Shown here: one piece after another, positions 16,523 through 25,067 of the stretch
Layout of the letters: each line of letters opens with the position of its first letter
Position numbering within the stretch: position 1 is the stretch's first letter
DNA from: Planctomycetota bacterium
GTDB taxonomy: Bacteria > Planctomycetota > Planctomycetia > Gemmatales > Gemmataceae
NCBI GenBank assembly: GCA_016191165.1
Contig: JACPPF010000023.1
Coordinates: 157,045-221,044 of the forward strand
Direction: 5' to 3'
DNA length: 64,000 bases
Notes under the pieces: model-generated
Seen by the model: the letters and a program-made list of their open reading frames with translations, nothing else
What the model was told of the DNA's origin: nothing
The model's database searches: none
Translations under genes and position numbers: made by a program

Positions 16523-19500
16523 ATGACCACCTGCGACTTTTGTCGAGATCGACTTTTGGATTTCGCCTATGGCCTCCTGGAGGAAGGCGAACATCAGGAG
16601 TTGACCGAGCACCTGAACTTCTGCGCGGACTGCCAGGCCGGCCTGGAAAGGGTGCGCGCCGAACAGCGGATGCTGGCGCAGGCCACGCACGCGATTGCGG
16701 AGGTTCCGGAATTCACGCTCCCCGCTTCGGAGCCGGCGCCCGTGCCCACGCCAAATCCGGCGACGATGCCGATGAGCGCGCCGCCACCGACGGCACGCGC
16801 GGTTTGGCGGCGTGCCTGGGTGGCGTGGAGTGCCGCCGCGGCGGTTTTGATTTTGGTCATGGGGTCGCTTTCGTATTACCGGCACACGGTTCATGGCTTG
16901 CAGACTGAATTGGCGGCGCGACGCGACGAATACAAACAGGCGGCAGCACAATTCGCCGCCCTTCCGGTCAAATACGCCAAACTCCATCAACACGCCATCG
17001 CCGATTTTTCGAAGCAAAAGCCGCCCTACGTTCACGTCACGGGCCCCACCACCTTGACACTCGGGGCCAAAGCCAAGTTGCACCTCACCGCCAGGCACAT
17101 TGAGACCGATGCAAAAGGCCCCGACACTCGGATCGGGCTCCGCATCGATCTTTTCGACGAACCGGGTCAAAAGGTGATGCCAACCCTGAAGGCAACCTGC
17201 GATAACCAGGGCCACGCTACGGTGGAGTTGGATGCCAGGAATCTCAAACCGGACACCCGGTTGAACCTGGTCGTCGAGGCCGATTCGATTCGCGGCAAGA
17301 CGAAAATTGAACAGCCGCTGCGCACGACATCGCGAACGTTCGTGACGCGGATCGATACCAACAAGATCGTCTATCAACACCGCGACGTACTGTTTTTCCG
17401 CGTTCTGATTCTGGACCGCTTTTCGATGCAACCGCCGGTCGATCCGATTCCGTTACGAATCGAATTGGTGAATACGGCCGGTCGGCCCGTACGGTCGCTC
17501 AATCTGTCGACCGCCGCTGGCGGCGTGTTGGCGAACGAGTTCGCGATCGATGACCAAATGGAGCCGGGCGCCTACACGTTAATGGTTCGACCTGCCGATG
17601 CTGCTCGCAAGGACATTCAGCCAGTATCACAACGACTCGATCTGGTTCGCGAACTGGCGTTACCCGATCTCGTGTTGGATCGCCTCCATTATCGGCCTGG
17701 CGAAAAAGTGGGCGGCGTCTACCTTGGTCATGGGATGCTGGCGAAGGAGGCGATGATCGGCGCGCAATCGGTGCCGCTGATGACGCAGCCTCAGCCGGGC
17801 GCCATTCCGGCGCCGCCCGCCGGGTTTGGCGGGAAAGGCGCGGCGCCGATGGTTCGCGTCGTGCCTGGCGTGGCCCAGCGATTCTGGGCGGCGATTCCAC
17901 GTAATCTTCCCGCCGGCGCCAACCGCGTGGCCATCACCTTCAAGATCGGCGAGGGCAAACAGGCGCGCGAAATCCGCCGCCATATCCACCTTGCAGCGAC
18001 CGATTTCGCGCTCGACCTGTTCCCGGAAGGCGGCGATCTGGTCGCCGGCGTGCCCAATCGCGTTTTCTATCGCGTCCGAACGCAAAACGGGGAACCAATC
18101 CAGGGCGACGGCACGGTCAGTCTTTTGGCGGGAAAGACGGAGCCGATCATTTCCAGCCATCGCCTTGGCATGGGGTACTTCGATTTCGTGCCCGCAGCCA
18201 AGGAAAGCTATTCCGTCCGAATCAACACGGCGGGGAGGACGCAAACCGTCCTCAATCCGTTTGCCCAGCCTGGCATTCGTGCCACGGGCGTTGTCCTGCA
18301 TGTTCCCAACGCCGTCGTCAAGCCGGGTGAGCCGATTACCGTTACCCTTCGCCAGCGTGGCCCGAAAGCGCGATTGCTCATCCTGGCGAAGTGTCGGGGG
18401 CAGATTGTCGATCAAAGCTGGGTGGAAGCACGCCCAGGAGGAAACCAGGTGACGCTCCATCCGCCCGCGGACACGGTGGGCATGATCCGCGTCACGGCCT
18501 ACGAATTGCTCGACAACGTCGCGCCAGGCGACCTGGCCGCAGCGATCGTCGGCGTTGCCACCCCCGGTGAGGCGCTGACGGGCAAATCGCTGACGCCGGT
18601 CGCTGAACGTCTGGTCTTTCGTCAGCCCTCACAGAAGCTAGAACTCGGCCTCATGCTAAGTCCTCGCCCCGTCTCGCCCGGTGGGAAGTTGACGGGCGCC
18701 ATCTCCGCTCGCGATGAGAAGGGCGACCCCGCGTCTGCCTGGCTGCTTGCCAGCGTCATCGACGAACGTTTTCAAGCCAGGCCGCAAAGTCTGTCGGCTT
18801 ATTTCCTGCTGTCAAACGAAATCCACTCCGGCGCCGACCTGGACGATGCCCAGGTGATCCTGCGCGACGGTCCGGAATCGACGGCGATCCTCGAACGATT
18901 TCTCGGCACCCACGGCTGGCGGCGCTTCGCCCGGTCGCAGGAGCCTTCGCTGGGCGTGCTGACGAACGCGGCGAGGCGACCCGCTCAGCTGCTCATCTTT
19001 AGCCGGGAAAGCCAGCCGCTGGAGGGCTTACGCCAGCGGCACGAAAATCAGCTGGCGGACGCGTTGATGCCGATCCATGTCGCCGGCTTCCGGGACGAAG
19101 ATCATCTGAAAAGCCGCGTAGCCAGCTTGATGGTGGCCGTGAACGTGGCGGCTGAAAACCTGCATCGCTTCGAGGAGCGCGTACAACTTGGCATTCGCCT
19201 GAGCCTCGGGATTTTCGTGCTGGTCATGCTGTTGATCACTCTCGTCCTGATGGCGGTCGGCGTGTACCGCATCCTGCGCGGGCATCGGGTGGCGACGCCC
19301 TGTTTCGGCTCGGCGTTTGCTTGCCTGACCTTGTGCCTGATCGTCTACTTCTCGAGCGGTTTTTTGGGTGGGCTCCAGGTCTTTCTCCCTGCGACGACTG
19401 ATCGCGTCGAGCAGGCGTCGTTCGAGATTCGCCGCCAGCTGGGCGAGCAGTTCGCGCAGCTGCCAAAGCACGACAACGGGGGCGAGCGGTCCCCCACCGG

Positions 19501-20065
19501 CGATTTCTTCGTGCGAATTCCGTCCCTCGACGCAAAGCCGACGACAGCGCAATCCGCGCGTGCCCAGAAAAGCGACCCGATTGACGCCGGCCGGGCTGAC
19601 CCCGTGCAACGACTCCAACAACGTCTGGCCGACACGCTTTCCCGGCGCGGTAACGGCATGCACCTGGCGAAGGCCGACCGCAAATCAAACGACAAGGCCG
19701 GTGGCGGGGGACCCGGCGCGATGAGCAAGCGTTTCGTAAAAAGCCAGCATGTCGGCAAGGCCGGGAACGCGGGTGGCGTGGCGCAGCCCATGGCGGTTGA
19801 CCAGGCCAAGTCAAAAAAGGCTGTTGCCGTGGCGCCGGCCATGGCCCCGCCCGGGCCGATGCGTGAGTTCGCCTATCAATTCACGCCCTTTCTCCCGGCC
19901 GACACGCTGCTTTGGCATCCGAACCACCGGGTTACCAACGGCCAGGCGACCGTCCGTTTTGACGTGCCTGCCAACCCGACGAACTACCGCGTGCTACTGC
20001 TGGTCCATGACTCGGCCGGGCGCTTTGGCTACTTGGAAACTCACGTCACCATTCCGGCTCAATGA
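16523..20065 (+). CDS. zf-HC2 anti-sigma-like protein with macroglobulin-like exterior
   Basis: A 1180-residue membrane protein. Residues 1-45 form a zf-HC2 zinc-binding domain (C4, C7, H30-x3-C34-x2-C37), the standard anti-sigma module, and the partner sigma gene is six bases upstream. A Pro-rich linker and a TM helix (~100-120) follow. Then come ~770 residues of beta-rich domains resembling MG domains of alpha-2-macroglobulins (GEPITVTLRQRG, SVRINTAGRTQTVLNP). Two more TM helices lie at ~894-918 and 928-951. The last ~70 residues repeat the macroglobulin TLLWHPN...VRFDVPANPTNYR pattern. It probably senses an envelope signal and releases the sigma factor; no thioester CxEQ motif was seen. 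Confidence 0.75.
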   Translation: MTTCDFCRDRLLDFAYGLLEEGEHQELTEHLNFCADCQAGLERVRAEQRMLAQATHAIAEVPEFTLPASEPAPVPTPNPATMPMSAPPPTARAVWRRAWVAWSAAAAVLILVMGSLSYYRHTVHGLQTELAARRDEYKQAAAQFAALPVKYAKLHQHAIADFSKQKPPYVHVTGPTTLTLGAKAKLHLTARHIETDAKGPDTRIGLRIDLFDEPGQKVMPTLKATCDNQGHATVELDARNLKPDTRLNLVVEADSIRGKTKIEQPLRTTSRTFVTRIDTNKIVYQHRDVLFFRVLILDRFSMQPPVDPIPLRIELVNTAGRPVRSLNLSTAAGGVLANEFAIDDQMEPGAYTLMVRPADAARKDIQPVSQRLDLVRELALPDLVLDRLHYRPGEKVGGVYLGHGMLAKEAMIGAQSVPLMTQPQPGAIPAPPAGFGGKGAAPMVRVVPGVAQRFWAAIPRNLPAGANRVAITFKIGEGKQAREIRRHIHLAATDFALDLFPEGGDLVAGVPNRVFYRVRTQNGEPIQGDGTVSLLAGKTEPIISSHRLGMGYFDFVPAAKESYSVRINTAGRTQTVLNPFAQPGIRATGVVLHVPNAVVKPGEPITVTLRQRGPKARLLILAKCRGQIVDQSWVEARPGGNQVTLHPPADTVGMIRVTAYELLDNVAPGDLAAAIVGVATPGEALTGKSLTPVAERLVFRQPSQKLELGLMLSPRPVSPGGKLTGAISARDEKGDPASAWLLASVIDERFQARPQSLSAYFLLSNEIHSGADLDDAQVILRDGPESTAILERFLGTHGWRRFARSQEPSLGVLTNAARRPAQLLIFSRESQPLEGLRQRHENQLADALMPIHVAGFRDEDHLKSRVASLMVAVNVAAENLHRFEERVQLGIRLSLGIFVLVMLLITLVLMAVGVYRILRGHRVATPCFGSAFACLTLCLIVYFSSGFLGGLQVFLPATTDRVEQASFEIRRQLGEQFAQLPKHDNGGERSPTGDFFVRIPSLDAKPTTAQSARAQKSDPIDAGRADPVQRLQQRLADTLSRRGNGMHLAKADRKSNDKAGGGGPGAMSKRFVKSQHVGKAGNAGGVAQPMAVDQAKSKKAVAVAPAMAPPGPMREFAYQFTPFLPADTLLWHPNHRVTNGQATVRFDVPANPTNYRVLLLVHDSAGRFGYLETHVTIPAQ

Positions 20066-20263
20066 AAGTCGAGGCCGCCTTCTTTTTTGGTTGCTGGCGA
20101 ACGACTTCCGATTGGCCATCCCGGCCAAACAAGTGGGCCGTTGTAATTTGGCTGGATCGTGGGTCAAGGGCCCCGTTTTATCGCTCGAACTCTTGCAATT
20201 GGCAAGGTCCATCCAGGCTGCCCAGGCGCAATTAAAAATTTTCCGATTGTGTAAAGTTATTCG

Positions 20264-20292
20264 TTGACAGTGACCTTGTGGGCCGTTAACCT
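20264..20292 (+). promoter_or_regulatory. Predicted sigma-70-type promoter
   Basis: TTGACA (20264-20269) is followed after 17 bases by TAACCT (20287-20292). The -35 is perfect and the -10 is weak. It would start a transcript with a ~250-nt leader before the BON-domain gene. Confidence 0.5.
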
Positions 20293-20299
20293 AAACCAA

Positions 20300-20545
20300 G
20301 ATAATAAGTTGAAGGGCGCTGGAAGCGCCCGGTTCAGCCTTTGAGCTGAACGGGACCAAACCACGGACGGCAAGGTTTCTCCTTCCACTCCGTTGGACGG
20401 AAATCGTGGAAGAGGCGTGGACGCGGTGAGCGTCCTCTGCATCCTTGGCCAGTCCGCAACACCAGCGCTTTCTTCAGGAATTGAGTTTCAACCTCCCATC
20501 ACGGTTGGTGGGTGGGTGTATTTTCTCTCCTAAGAGCAGGTGGTT
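20300..20545 (+). ncRNA. Structured leader or small RNA with consecutive hairpins
   Basis: Between a predicted promoter and the BON gene lie four non-overlapping hairpins: GGGCGCT/AGCGCCC (20314-20330), GTTCAG/CTGAAC (20332-20351), a long hairpin CCACG...CGTGG containing TCCGT/ACGGA (20361-20409), and GGACGC/GCGTCC (20419-20435). No ORF or SD signal lies inside. A cis-acting leader or a separate small RNA would both explain this. No known riboswitch core was recognised. Confidence 0.45.
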
Positions 20546-20547
20546 TC

Positions 20548-20781
20548 ATGAGCACCAAGGCACTCGCATCAAGCATGGTCCTGACGGAAGAAGAAAGGCT
20601 GGAGAGCATCCTGCTCCGCCGGCTGGGTAATCGCATTCGCGATCTGCGAGTGATTTACCTGCCCGCTGGCGTGATCCTGCAAGGGAAGACCGCAACCTAC
20701 CATGCCAAGCAGGTGGCCCAGCACGTCGCGATGGAAGTTGCCGAGTTTCCCATCGTCGCCAACGAAATTGAAGTGTCCTAG
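20548..20781 (+). CDS. BON-domain-like small protein
   Basis: 77 residues from ATG 20548 (STKALASSMVLTEEERLESI). The arrangement of an amphipathic helix, a GNRIRDLRVIYLPAGVILQGK strand-turn-strand with conserved Gly, and a second helix (HAKQVAQHVAMEVAEFP) matches a single BON domain, a small phospholipid- or ligand-binding fold. It has no signal peptide, so it should be cytoplasmic. Confidence 0.65.
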   Translation: MSTKALASSMVLTEEERLESILLRRLGNRIRDLRVIYLPAGVILQGKTATYHAKQVAQHVAMEVAEFPIVANEIEVS

Positions 20782-21169
20782 ATCCGCGGATCGGCTTCCC
20801 GGTTAATGGTTCGCGCCAACAAGCAAATGGCGCACTTTTCCCCACGCGCAAGCGTGGGGTTCGCGTTTCAGGGACAAGCATTTTGCGGAGAATTCGACGG
20901 TGGGCCAATCCCGATTTTGATTTCAATCGCTACGATGTACGCATTCGGAAAGCCAACTCAGGAATCCACGCCGGCTTGCGTTGAAGCCCTATTGCAAAGC
21001 GCACGATAATGATAGAATGGAAAAGATATGGAAGATGTTTTTCTCCTGCCGATTTTCCTTGTCGCCCAAACGGTTGGATGCCGAGCAGGTACGCAGGCAG
21101 AGCCTGGGGATTAGTAGGTAATTTTACTCATTTGCCGGATACAGAAGGTTCTCCCAAGAGGAATCTGCC
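20782..21169. other. Intergenic region, 388 bases
   Basis: No convincing gene. It holds a perfect palindrome CCCCACGCGCAAGCGTGGGG (20840-20859), a decayed half-copy of the CGTTCCCAGGC palindrome near 21090-21110 (CAGGCAGAGCCTGGG), and AT-richer DNA around 21003-21030 (ACGATAATGATAGAATGG) that could hold the promoter of the HTH membrane protein. Confidence 0.5.
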
Positions 21170-23368
21170 ATGGCCCAGGGTTATTATACGCTGAAGGAAG
21201 CAGCGCAGTTTTTGAATATTCACGTGGATGAATTGAAGCAGATGGCGCAGAAGGGGAAGATCCGCTCTTTCCAGGACCGAGGCACGCTCCGTTTTCGCGT
21301 TCAGGACATTCAGGAGCTGGCGCGCGTTCGCGGGTCGACGAGCGATCCGGATCAGGTGCTTGGGGACGCCTCGCTGCCGCCGCCACGGTCCGCCGCCACG
21401 CCCCCGTCAGGGTCGAAAAAATCGCCGCGCTCGCCAAAGAGTCCCGTCAAACAGGAAGCCGCGCCCGAAGTATTTGACTTTGCCTTTGACGGGGACAACG
21501 TGGACGTCGGCGCGGATGTGATGGGCCCGTCCAGCGGTCCCAAGAGCAAGGCGCCTGGCTCCAAGGGAAAGAAGGTTCCAAGTCCGTCGCCGCTGACCAC
21601 GGGCAGCGACAGCGATGTACGTCTTGTTCCCGACGGCAGTGACGTGACCTTTTCGATTCCCAAGCAAGCCGACCTGAAGCCAGCCGACAGCGACGTGAGG
21701 ATTTCACCCGACCCGGTCAAACCCAAAGCCGGCGTTCACACGCCGCCGCCCGGTTCCAGTCCGAAGCGCCCCTCGCAGCTGGCGATTGGATCCGGTGCCA
21801 AGCCAAAATCGAAGCTCGGCGCCGCGTCTGACGCCATCGCCGCGTCGCCCCGGCCAGCCGGTACACCCCAGCCGATGGACAGCGGCGTGCGCTTGGTGCC
21901 GATGGACTCGGACAGCGACGTGAAACTGCTGGGCTCCGGTGACGAGGTGCCGCTCGGTGAACCCGGTGGCCCGGTCGCCTCCGATAGCAATGTGCGCCTG
22001 GAAAAAGTCTCGCTGCCCCCGGCCGATTCGGGCGAAGGGGGCATGCTGCTGACCGAGGAAATCAATCTCGACGAGGAAATCCTCAAACAACAATCAAGGG
22101 AAATCGATCAGCCGTCCACCAAGGTCAAGGCCAAGTCGGCGCTGAAGCTGCCGACCTCGTCTCCTTTTGAGCTTTCCGATTCGGACCTGGAATTGCCGGC
22201 GGAACTCAAGGATGCCGGACCCAAGACCCCCGTCAAATCCGCGACCGGGCAGGACAGCAGTGACTTTGAACTGACCGCGCAAGGCGCCGGGTCCGAGGAC
22301 GGCAGCAGCGATTTCGACCTGGTCCCCGCCGCCGACGGCAGCATTCTCCTGGAGGGCGAAAGCAAGGATTTCAGCCTCGAAGCCAGCGACGAAAACGACG
22401 AAGTCCTGAATGAAGAGCGCGCCGAGTTGACGAGCAGCTCCAGCGGTATTTCGCTCGACAACCCGGCCGACGCCGGGATTTCTCTCGAAGAGGGCAGCGA
22501 CGATTTCGATCTGAGCCTTGAAGTCGAGGACACCCCCAAGCCTGCTCGCTCCCAGCCAGCCGAAGATTCCGACAGTGAATTCGAACTCCTCGGCGAGAAA
22601 ACTCCCACCCCCGTGAAGTCGCGACCGGCCGACGCCTCGGACAGCGAGTTTGAATTGGGCGCCGACTCCGACGCACCCGCGACTGCCGAGGACAGCGAAT
22701 TCGAACTGAACCTCGACGGCAGCGGCGAAGGCGCCGGCGGCGATTCCGACAGCGAGTTCGAGTTGACCCTGGACGACAGCGGCAACCTCGAGATTCTCGA
22801 CGACGACGCACCCCAGGTCAAATCCAAACCCAAGAAAACCTCCGTTTCCAGCGAACAGGATATCTTTGATACCGATTTCGAGGTTCCCGCGCTCGATAGC
22901 GCCGATGCGGCCGCGGCTGACTCCGAACTGGAAAGCTCCGATTTCGACCTGGCATTGGACGACTCGGACCTGGCCAACGAGGAAGAAAGCGGCAGCCAGG
23001 TCGTGGCGCTCGATGAGGACGACGCCGAAACGGTCGCTGACGATGACGCGGTTGTCGATGACATCGAGGTCGAAGAGGAGAGTAGTGAATTCACCGATCT
23101 CGATGAGGACGTTCAGGTTGAGGAAGACGCGGACGAAGAGACGGAGACCACGGGCCGGACCGTGACGAAGGAAAAGCTGCTGCCCGCGGCGCCGTGGGGC
23201 GTCATGCCTGTCATCTTCATGTTGCCATGCGTCATCATCATGTTCCTGGTGGGCATCCTCGGATTTGAACTGGTGCAGACCAGCGCCGGCCTCAGACCGC
23301 CCGGTCCCCTGACGAAGGCCATCGCCACGCAAATCCTTGACCAGCCCGTGTCGATCGTGAAAAAGTAA
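21170..23368 (+). CDS. Membrane-anchored HTH protein with acidic motif arrays
   Basis: 732 residues. Residues 3-55 form a MerR/excisionase-type helix-turn-helix (YYTLKEAAQFLNIHVDELKQMAQKGKI...RFRVQDIQEL). The long middle is disordered and acidic with two short repeats: S-D-V-R-L (about four copies, ~145-275) and S-[DE]-F-[DE]-L (eight or more copies, ~360-600). A single TM helix (GVMPVIFMLPCVIIMFLVGILGFEL, ~680-705) lies near the C-terminus, so the HTH faces the cytoplasm on a long tether. It might bring DNA or a partner protein to the membrane; the role is unknown. Confidence 0.75.
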   Translation: MAQGYYTLKEAAQFLNIHVDELKQMAQKGKIRSFQDRGTLRFRVQDIQELARVRGSTSDPDQVLGDASLPPPRSAATPPSGSKKSPRSPKSPVKQEAAPEVFDFAFDGDNVDVGADVMGPSSGPKSKAPGSKGKKVPSPSPLTTGSDSDVRLVPDGSDVTFSIPKQADLKPADSDVRISPDPVKPKAGVHTPPPGSSPKRPSQLAIGSGAKPKSKLGAASDAIAASPRPAGTPQPMDSGVRLVPMDSDSDVKLLGSGDEVPLGEPGGPVASDSNVRLEKVSLPPADSGEGGMLLTEEINLDEEILKQQSREIDQPSTKVKAKSALKLPTSSPFELSDSDLELPAELKDAGPKTPVKSATGQDSSDFELTAQGAGSEDGSSDFDLVPAADGSILLEGESKDFSLEASDENDEVLNEERAELTSSSSGISLDNPADAGISLEEGSDDFDLSLEVEDTPKPARSQPAEDSDSEFELLGEKTPTPVKSRPADASDSEFELGADSDAPATAEDSEFELNLDGSGEGAGGDSDSEFELTLDDSGNLEILDDDAPQVKSKPKKTSVSSEQDIFDTDFEVPALDSADAAAADSELESSDFDLALDDSDLANEEESGSQVVALDEDDAETVADDDAVVDDIEVEEESSEFTDLDEDVQVEEDADEETETTGRTVTKEKLLPAAPWGVMPVIFMLPCVIIMFLVGILGFELVQTSAGLRPPGPLTKAIATQILDQPVSIVKK

Positions 23369-23380
23369 TCGAATTTGGCC

Positions 23381-23415
23381 ATTCAAATCCTTCGCGGCTT
23401 GCGGAGGATTTGAAT
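23381..23415. terminator. Bidirectional hairpin between convergent genes
   Basis: ATTCAAATCCT (23381-23391) and AGGATTTGAAT (23405-23415) are perfect inverse arms, with CGC/GCG extending the stem. It lies exactly between the + strand HTH gene stop and the - strand NYN gene stop, as expected of a shared terminator. It has no clear T run. Confidence 0.6.
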
Positions 23416-23424
23416 GGTCGGACG

Positions 23425-23979
23425 CTATTCTTCATCAAATCGATTGTAATCAAAGAACTCCTTCAAATCCGGATCTTGCTCCAGGTCGCTGAATTCCTTG
23501 AGCCATTGTTCCTTTTCCTCGGCCGATTGTAGACGAGTGCGATCGTCCGCCGGCGGCGCGGCGGAATCCGAAGGCTTGGGCAGCTTTTCCAGGTAATCCA
23601 GAAGCGTCTGATCGGACCACGCCTCCGCCTTGCGCCGCCGGGCGGCATCCACCAGGCGTGCATCGTTGGAGACGACGACCAGCTTGGCGGGATCCTGGTT
23701 GGCCGCGATGAGGGCTTCGATCCAGTCGTCGGCGCTTTGCCCCTTGGGCGCGAAGTGCACGTGCAGGCCGCGAAAGCGTTGCTGGCGGGCAATGCGGGGC
23801 GGGGCCTGCTTGGCGTCGAAGACGACGGTGACGCGCTCGGCCGCGTCGGCGAAACCTTGCGCGAGCAAATCGAGAAGTCGCCGTCGCGATGCCTGGAGAC
23901 CGCCGGGCGCCAATTGTTTCTGGATCATTCCCAGGGCATGGATGAGATTGTAGCCATCGATGACGAAGGTGTCGGGCAT
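23425..23979 (-). CDS. NYN-domain ribonuclease (YacP/Rae1-like)
   Basis: 184 residues. The PIN-like NYN fold starts with TFVIDGYNLIHAL (catalytic Asp, residue 8) and continues with VTVVFDAKQAP, SADDWIEALIAAN and VVVSNDARLVDAARRR, all acidic positions of the active site. Related YacP/Rae1 proteins cut mRNA on or near ribosomes. A charged C-terminal tail (~145-184) is extra. It follows the yacG-like gene in the same direction but beyond a terminator-like hairpin. Confidence 0.8.
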   Translation of the reverse strand: MPDTFVIDGYNLIHALGMIQKQLAPGGLQASRRRLLDLLAQGFADAAERVTVVFDAKQAPPRIARQQRFRGLHVHFAPKGQSADDWIEALIAANQDPAKLVVVSNDARLVDAARRRKAEAWSDQTLLDYLEKLPKPSDSAAPPADDRTRLQSAEEKEQWLKEFSDLEQDPDLKEFFDYNRFDEE

Positions 23980-24027
23980 GGGTACGATCCCGTGGTTTCA
24001 GCGCGCTCAGGTCTGGGCTCACGGCGC

Positions 24028-24065
24028 AAAAAAAGAGAGGCGCAGTTGCCTACGCCTCCTCTCTA
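24028..24065 (-). terminator. Intrinsic terminator at the end of yacG
   Basis: On the minus strand, GAGGCG...CGCCTC forms a stem with a 10-base loop, followed by TCTCTTTTTTT. The stem overlaps the yacG-like stop at 24050. It would end most transcripts of the long stress operon before the NYN gene. Confidence 0.6.
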
Positions 24066-24289
24066 TGGGGATCGGCCGAAGGAGCGGCCGGTTCGGGAGA
24101 ATGGGCCAATTCTTCGAAGTCGTCGAGGTCCTCCTGTGAAACGGGGGTTTCGATGCGGTAGTTACCGCCCAGCCAGCGACCGAGATCGACCATTTTGTAG
24201 CGGTGGCAGCAGAAGGGCCAATCCGGCCATTCCTTCGGCCCCTGGGAATCCATTGCCTTTTCGCAGATTGGGCAACGTACCTTTTTCAT
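24050..24289 (-). CDS. YacG-like zinc protein (gyrase inhibitor family)
   Basis: 79 residues resembling YacG, a small zinc protein that binds GyrB. It has CPIC at 6-9, WPFCCHRYKMVDLGRWLGGNYRI at ~24-46, and an acidic tail. In the family the second half of the site reads C-S-x-R-C; here it reads C-C-H-R-Y, so the fourth zinc Cys is Tyr, with an extra Cys and His nearby that might replace it. The start has Met-Lys-Lys and follows the FmdB-like gene by 14 bases. Confidence 0.75.
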   Translation of the reverse strand: MKKVRCPICEKAMDSQGPKEWPDWPFCCHRYKMVDLGRWLGGNYRIETPVSQEDLDDFEELAHSPEPAAPSADPHREEA

Positions 24290-24303
24290 CGGGAGTTTCC
24301 CCC

Positions 24304-24642
24304 TCAGGATTTGGTTTTTTTTGCCGACGTTTTGGTCGCTTCGGCCTTGGGTGGTTCGGTCGTAGTCTTGGTATCGGCACTGGCCTTTGGCGCGTCTGCG
24401 CCGGTTTTTTCAGATGTTGCCGCCGGGGCATCGGCCTTGGCGGCCGACTTGTAGGAGTCGCTGCGATAATCGGTCTGGTAGAACCCCGACCCCTTGAAAA
24501 GGATGGCCGCGCCGGCACCGATGAGGCGTTCAAGCTTTTTCTTCTTGCAAGCGGGACATTTCTTCAACGGCGCCTCGCTGAAGGATTGCAGCTCGTCAAA
24601 GTGATGCCCACAGGCATTGCAGCGGTATTCGTAAGTTGGCAT
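24304..24642 (-). CDS. FmdB-family zinc ribbon protein
   Basis: The start MPTYEYRCNACGHHFDELQS is the classic FmdB/CxxC_CxxC_SSSS beginning, so 24642 is chosen over 24663. The Cys pairs CNAC (8-11) and CPACKK (~29-34) form one zinc ribbon, followed by the conserved GSGFYQTDYRS segment. A Lys/Ala/Thr-rich disordered tail fills the last ~45 residues. The role is regulatory or unknown. Confidence 0.85.
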   Translation of the reverse strand: MPTYEYRCNACGHHFDELQSFSEAPLKKCPACKKKKLERLIGAGAAILFKGSGFYQTDYRSDSYKSAAKADAPAATSEKTGADAPKASADTKTTTEPPKAEATKTSAKKTKS

Positions 24643-24728
24643 TCGGAAAACTCCCGAGGTCAAGGAAGATAGAGACGGCCGGCGCCACGCACGCGGTCGA
24701 TGTCGAGGAGGTAATCGTAAAGCCTTTT

Positions 24729-25067
24729 TTACACACGGTCCGCATACGCCTTGTTTTTCTGGAATCGAGCGAGGTTACCGATCGTAAACACCGGGAGGGA
24801 AGTTGGCGTGTTCAGAGTGCGGATTGCGGTTTCGAGGGAATCCGTCGAATCTTCATTGCGGTTATTTGTGATCAAAACCACCTGTTCGGCCTGGCACCGT
24901 AGCCAAATTTCCGTGTCGACCGAGGTCGGCGTCAAGCCGACGTCGTCGAAGTGATACAGAATCATGCCCAAAAAGTCCCAGTATTCCGTCCAGGGCTCTT
25001 TCTGCATTGCGCTAACCAGCTTTTCGATATCGCCTGCCAGATGCACGTCAGCCAGAATGCCCTTCAC
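24729..25067 (-). CDS. PIN-like (DUF5615-type) putative toxin
   Basis: 112 residues starting KGILADVHLAGDIEKLVSAM, with an Asp near residue 7 and a later strand VVLITNNRNEDSTDSLETAI in the place of the PIN catalytic Asp cluster. It overlaps the DUF433-type gene by 20 bases. DUF433/DUF5615 pairs are a known toxin-antitoxin-like arrangement. The activity is inferred. Confidence 0.6.
   Translation of the reverse strand: MKGILADVHLAGDIEKLVSAMQKEPWTEYWDFLGMILYHFDDVGLTPTSVDTEIWLRCQAEQVVLITNNRNEDSTDSLETAIRTLNTPTSLPVFTIGNLARFQKNKAYADRV

Noticed and set aside
22094..23386. 430-residue ORF on the - strand
   Set aside because: Antisense to the acidic repeats of the HTH membrane protein; Val/Gly-rich composition reflects the reverse of Asp/Ser codons.
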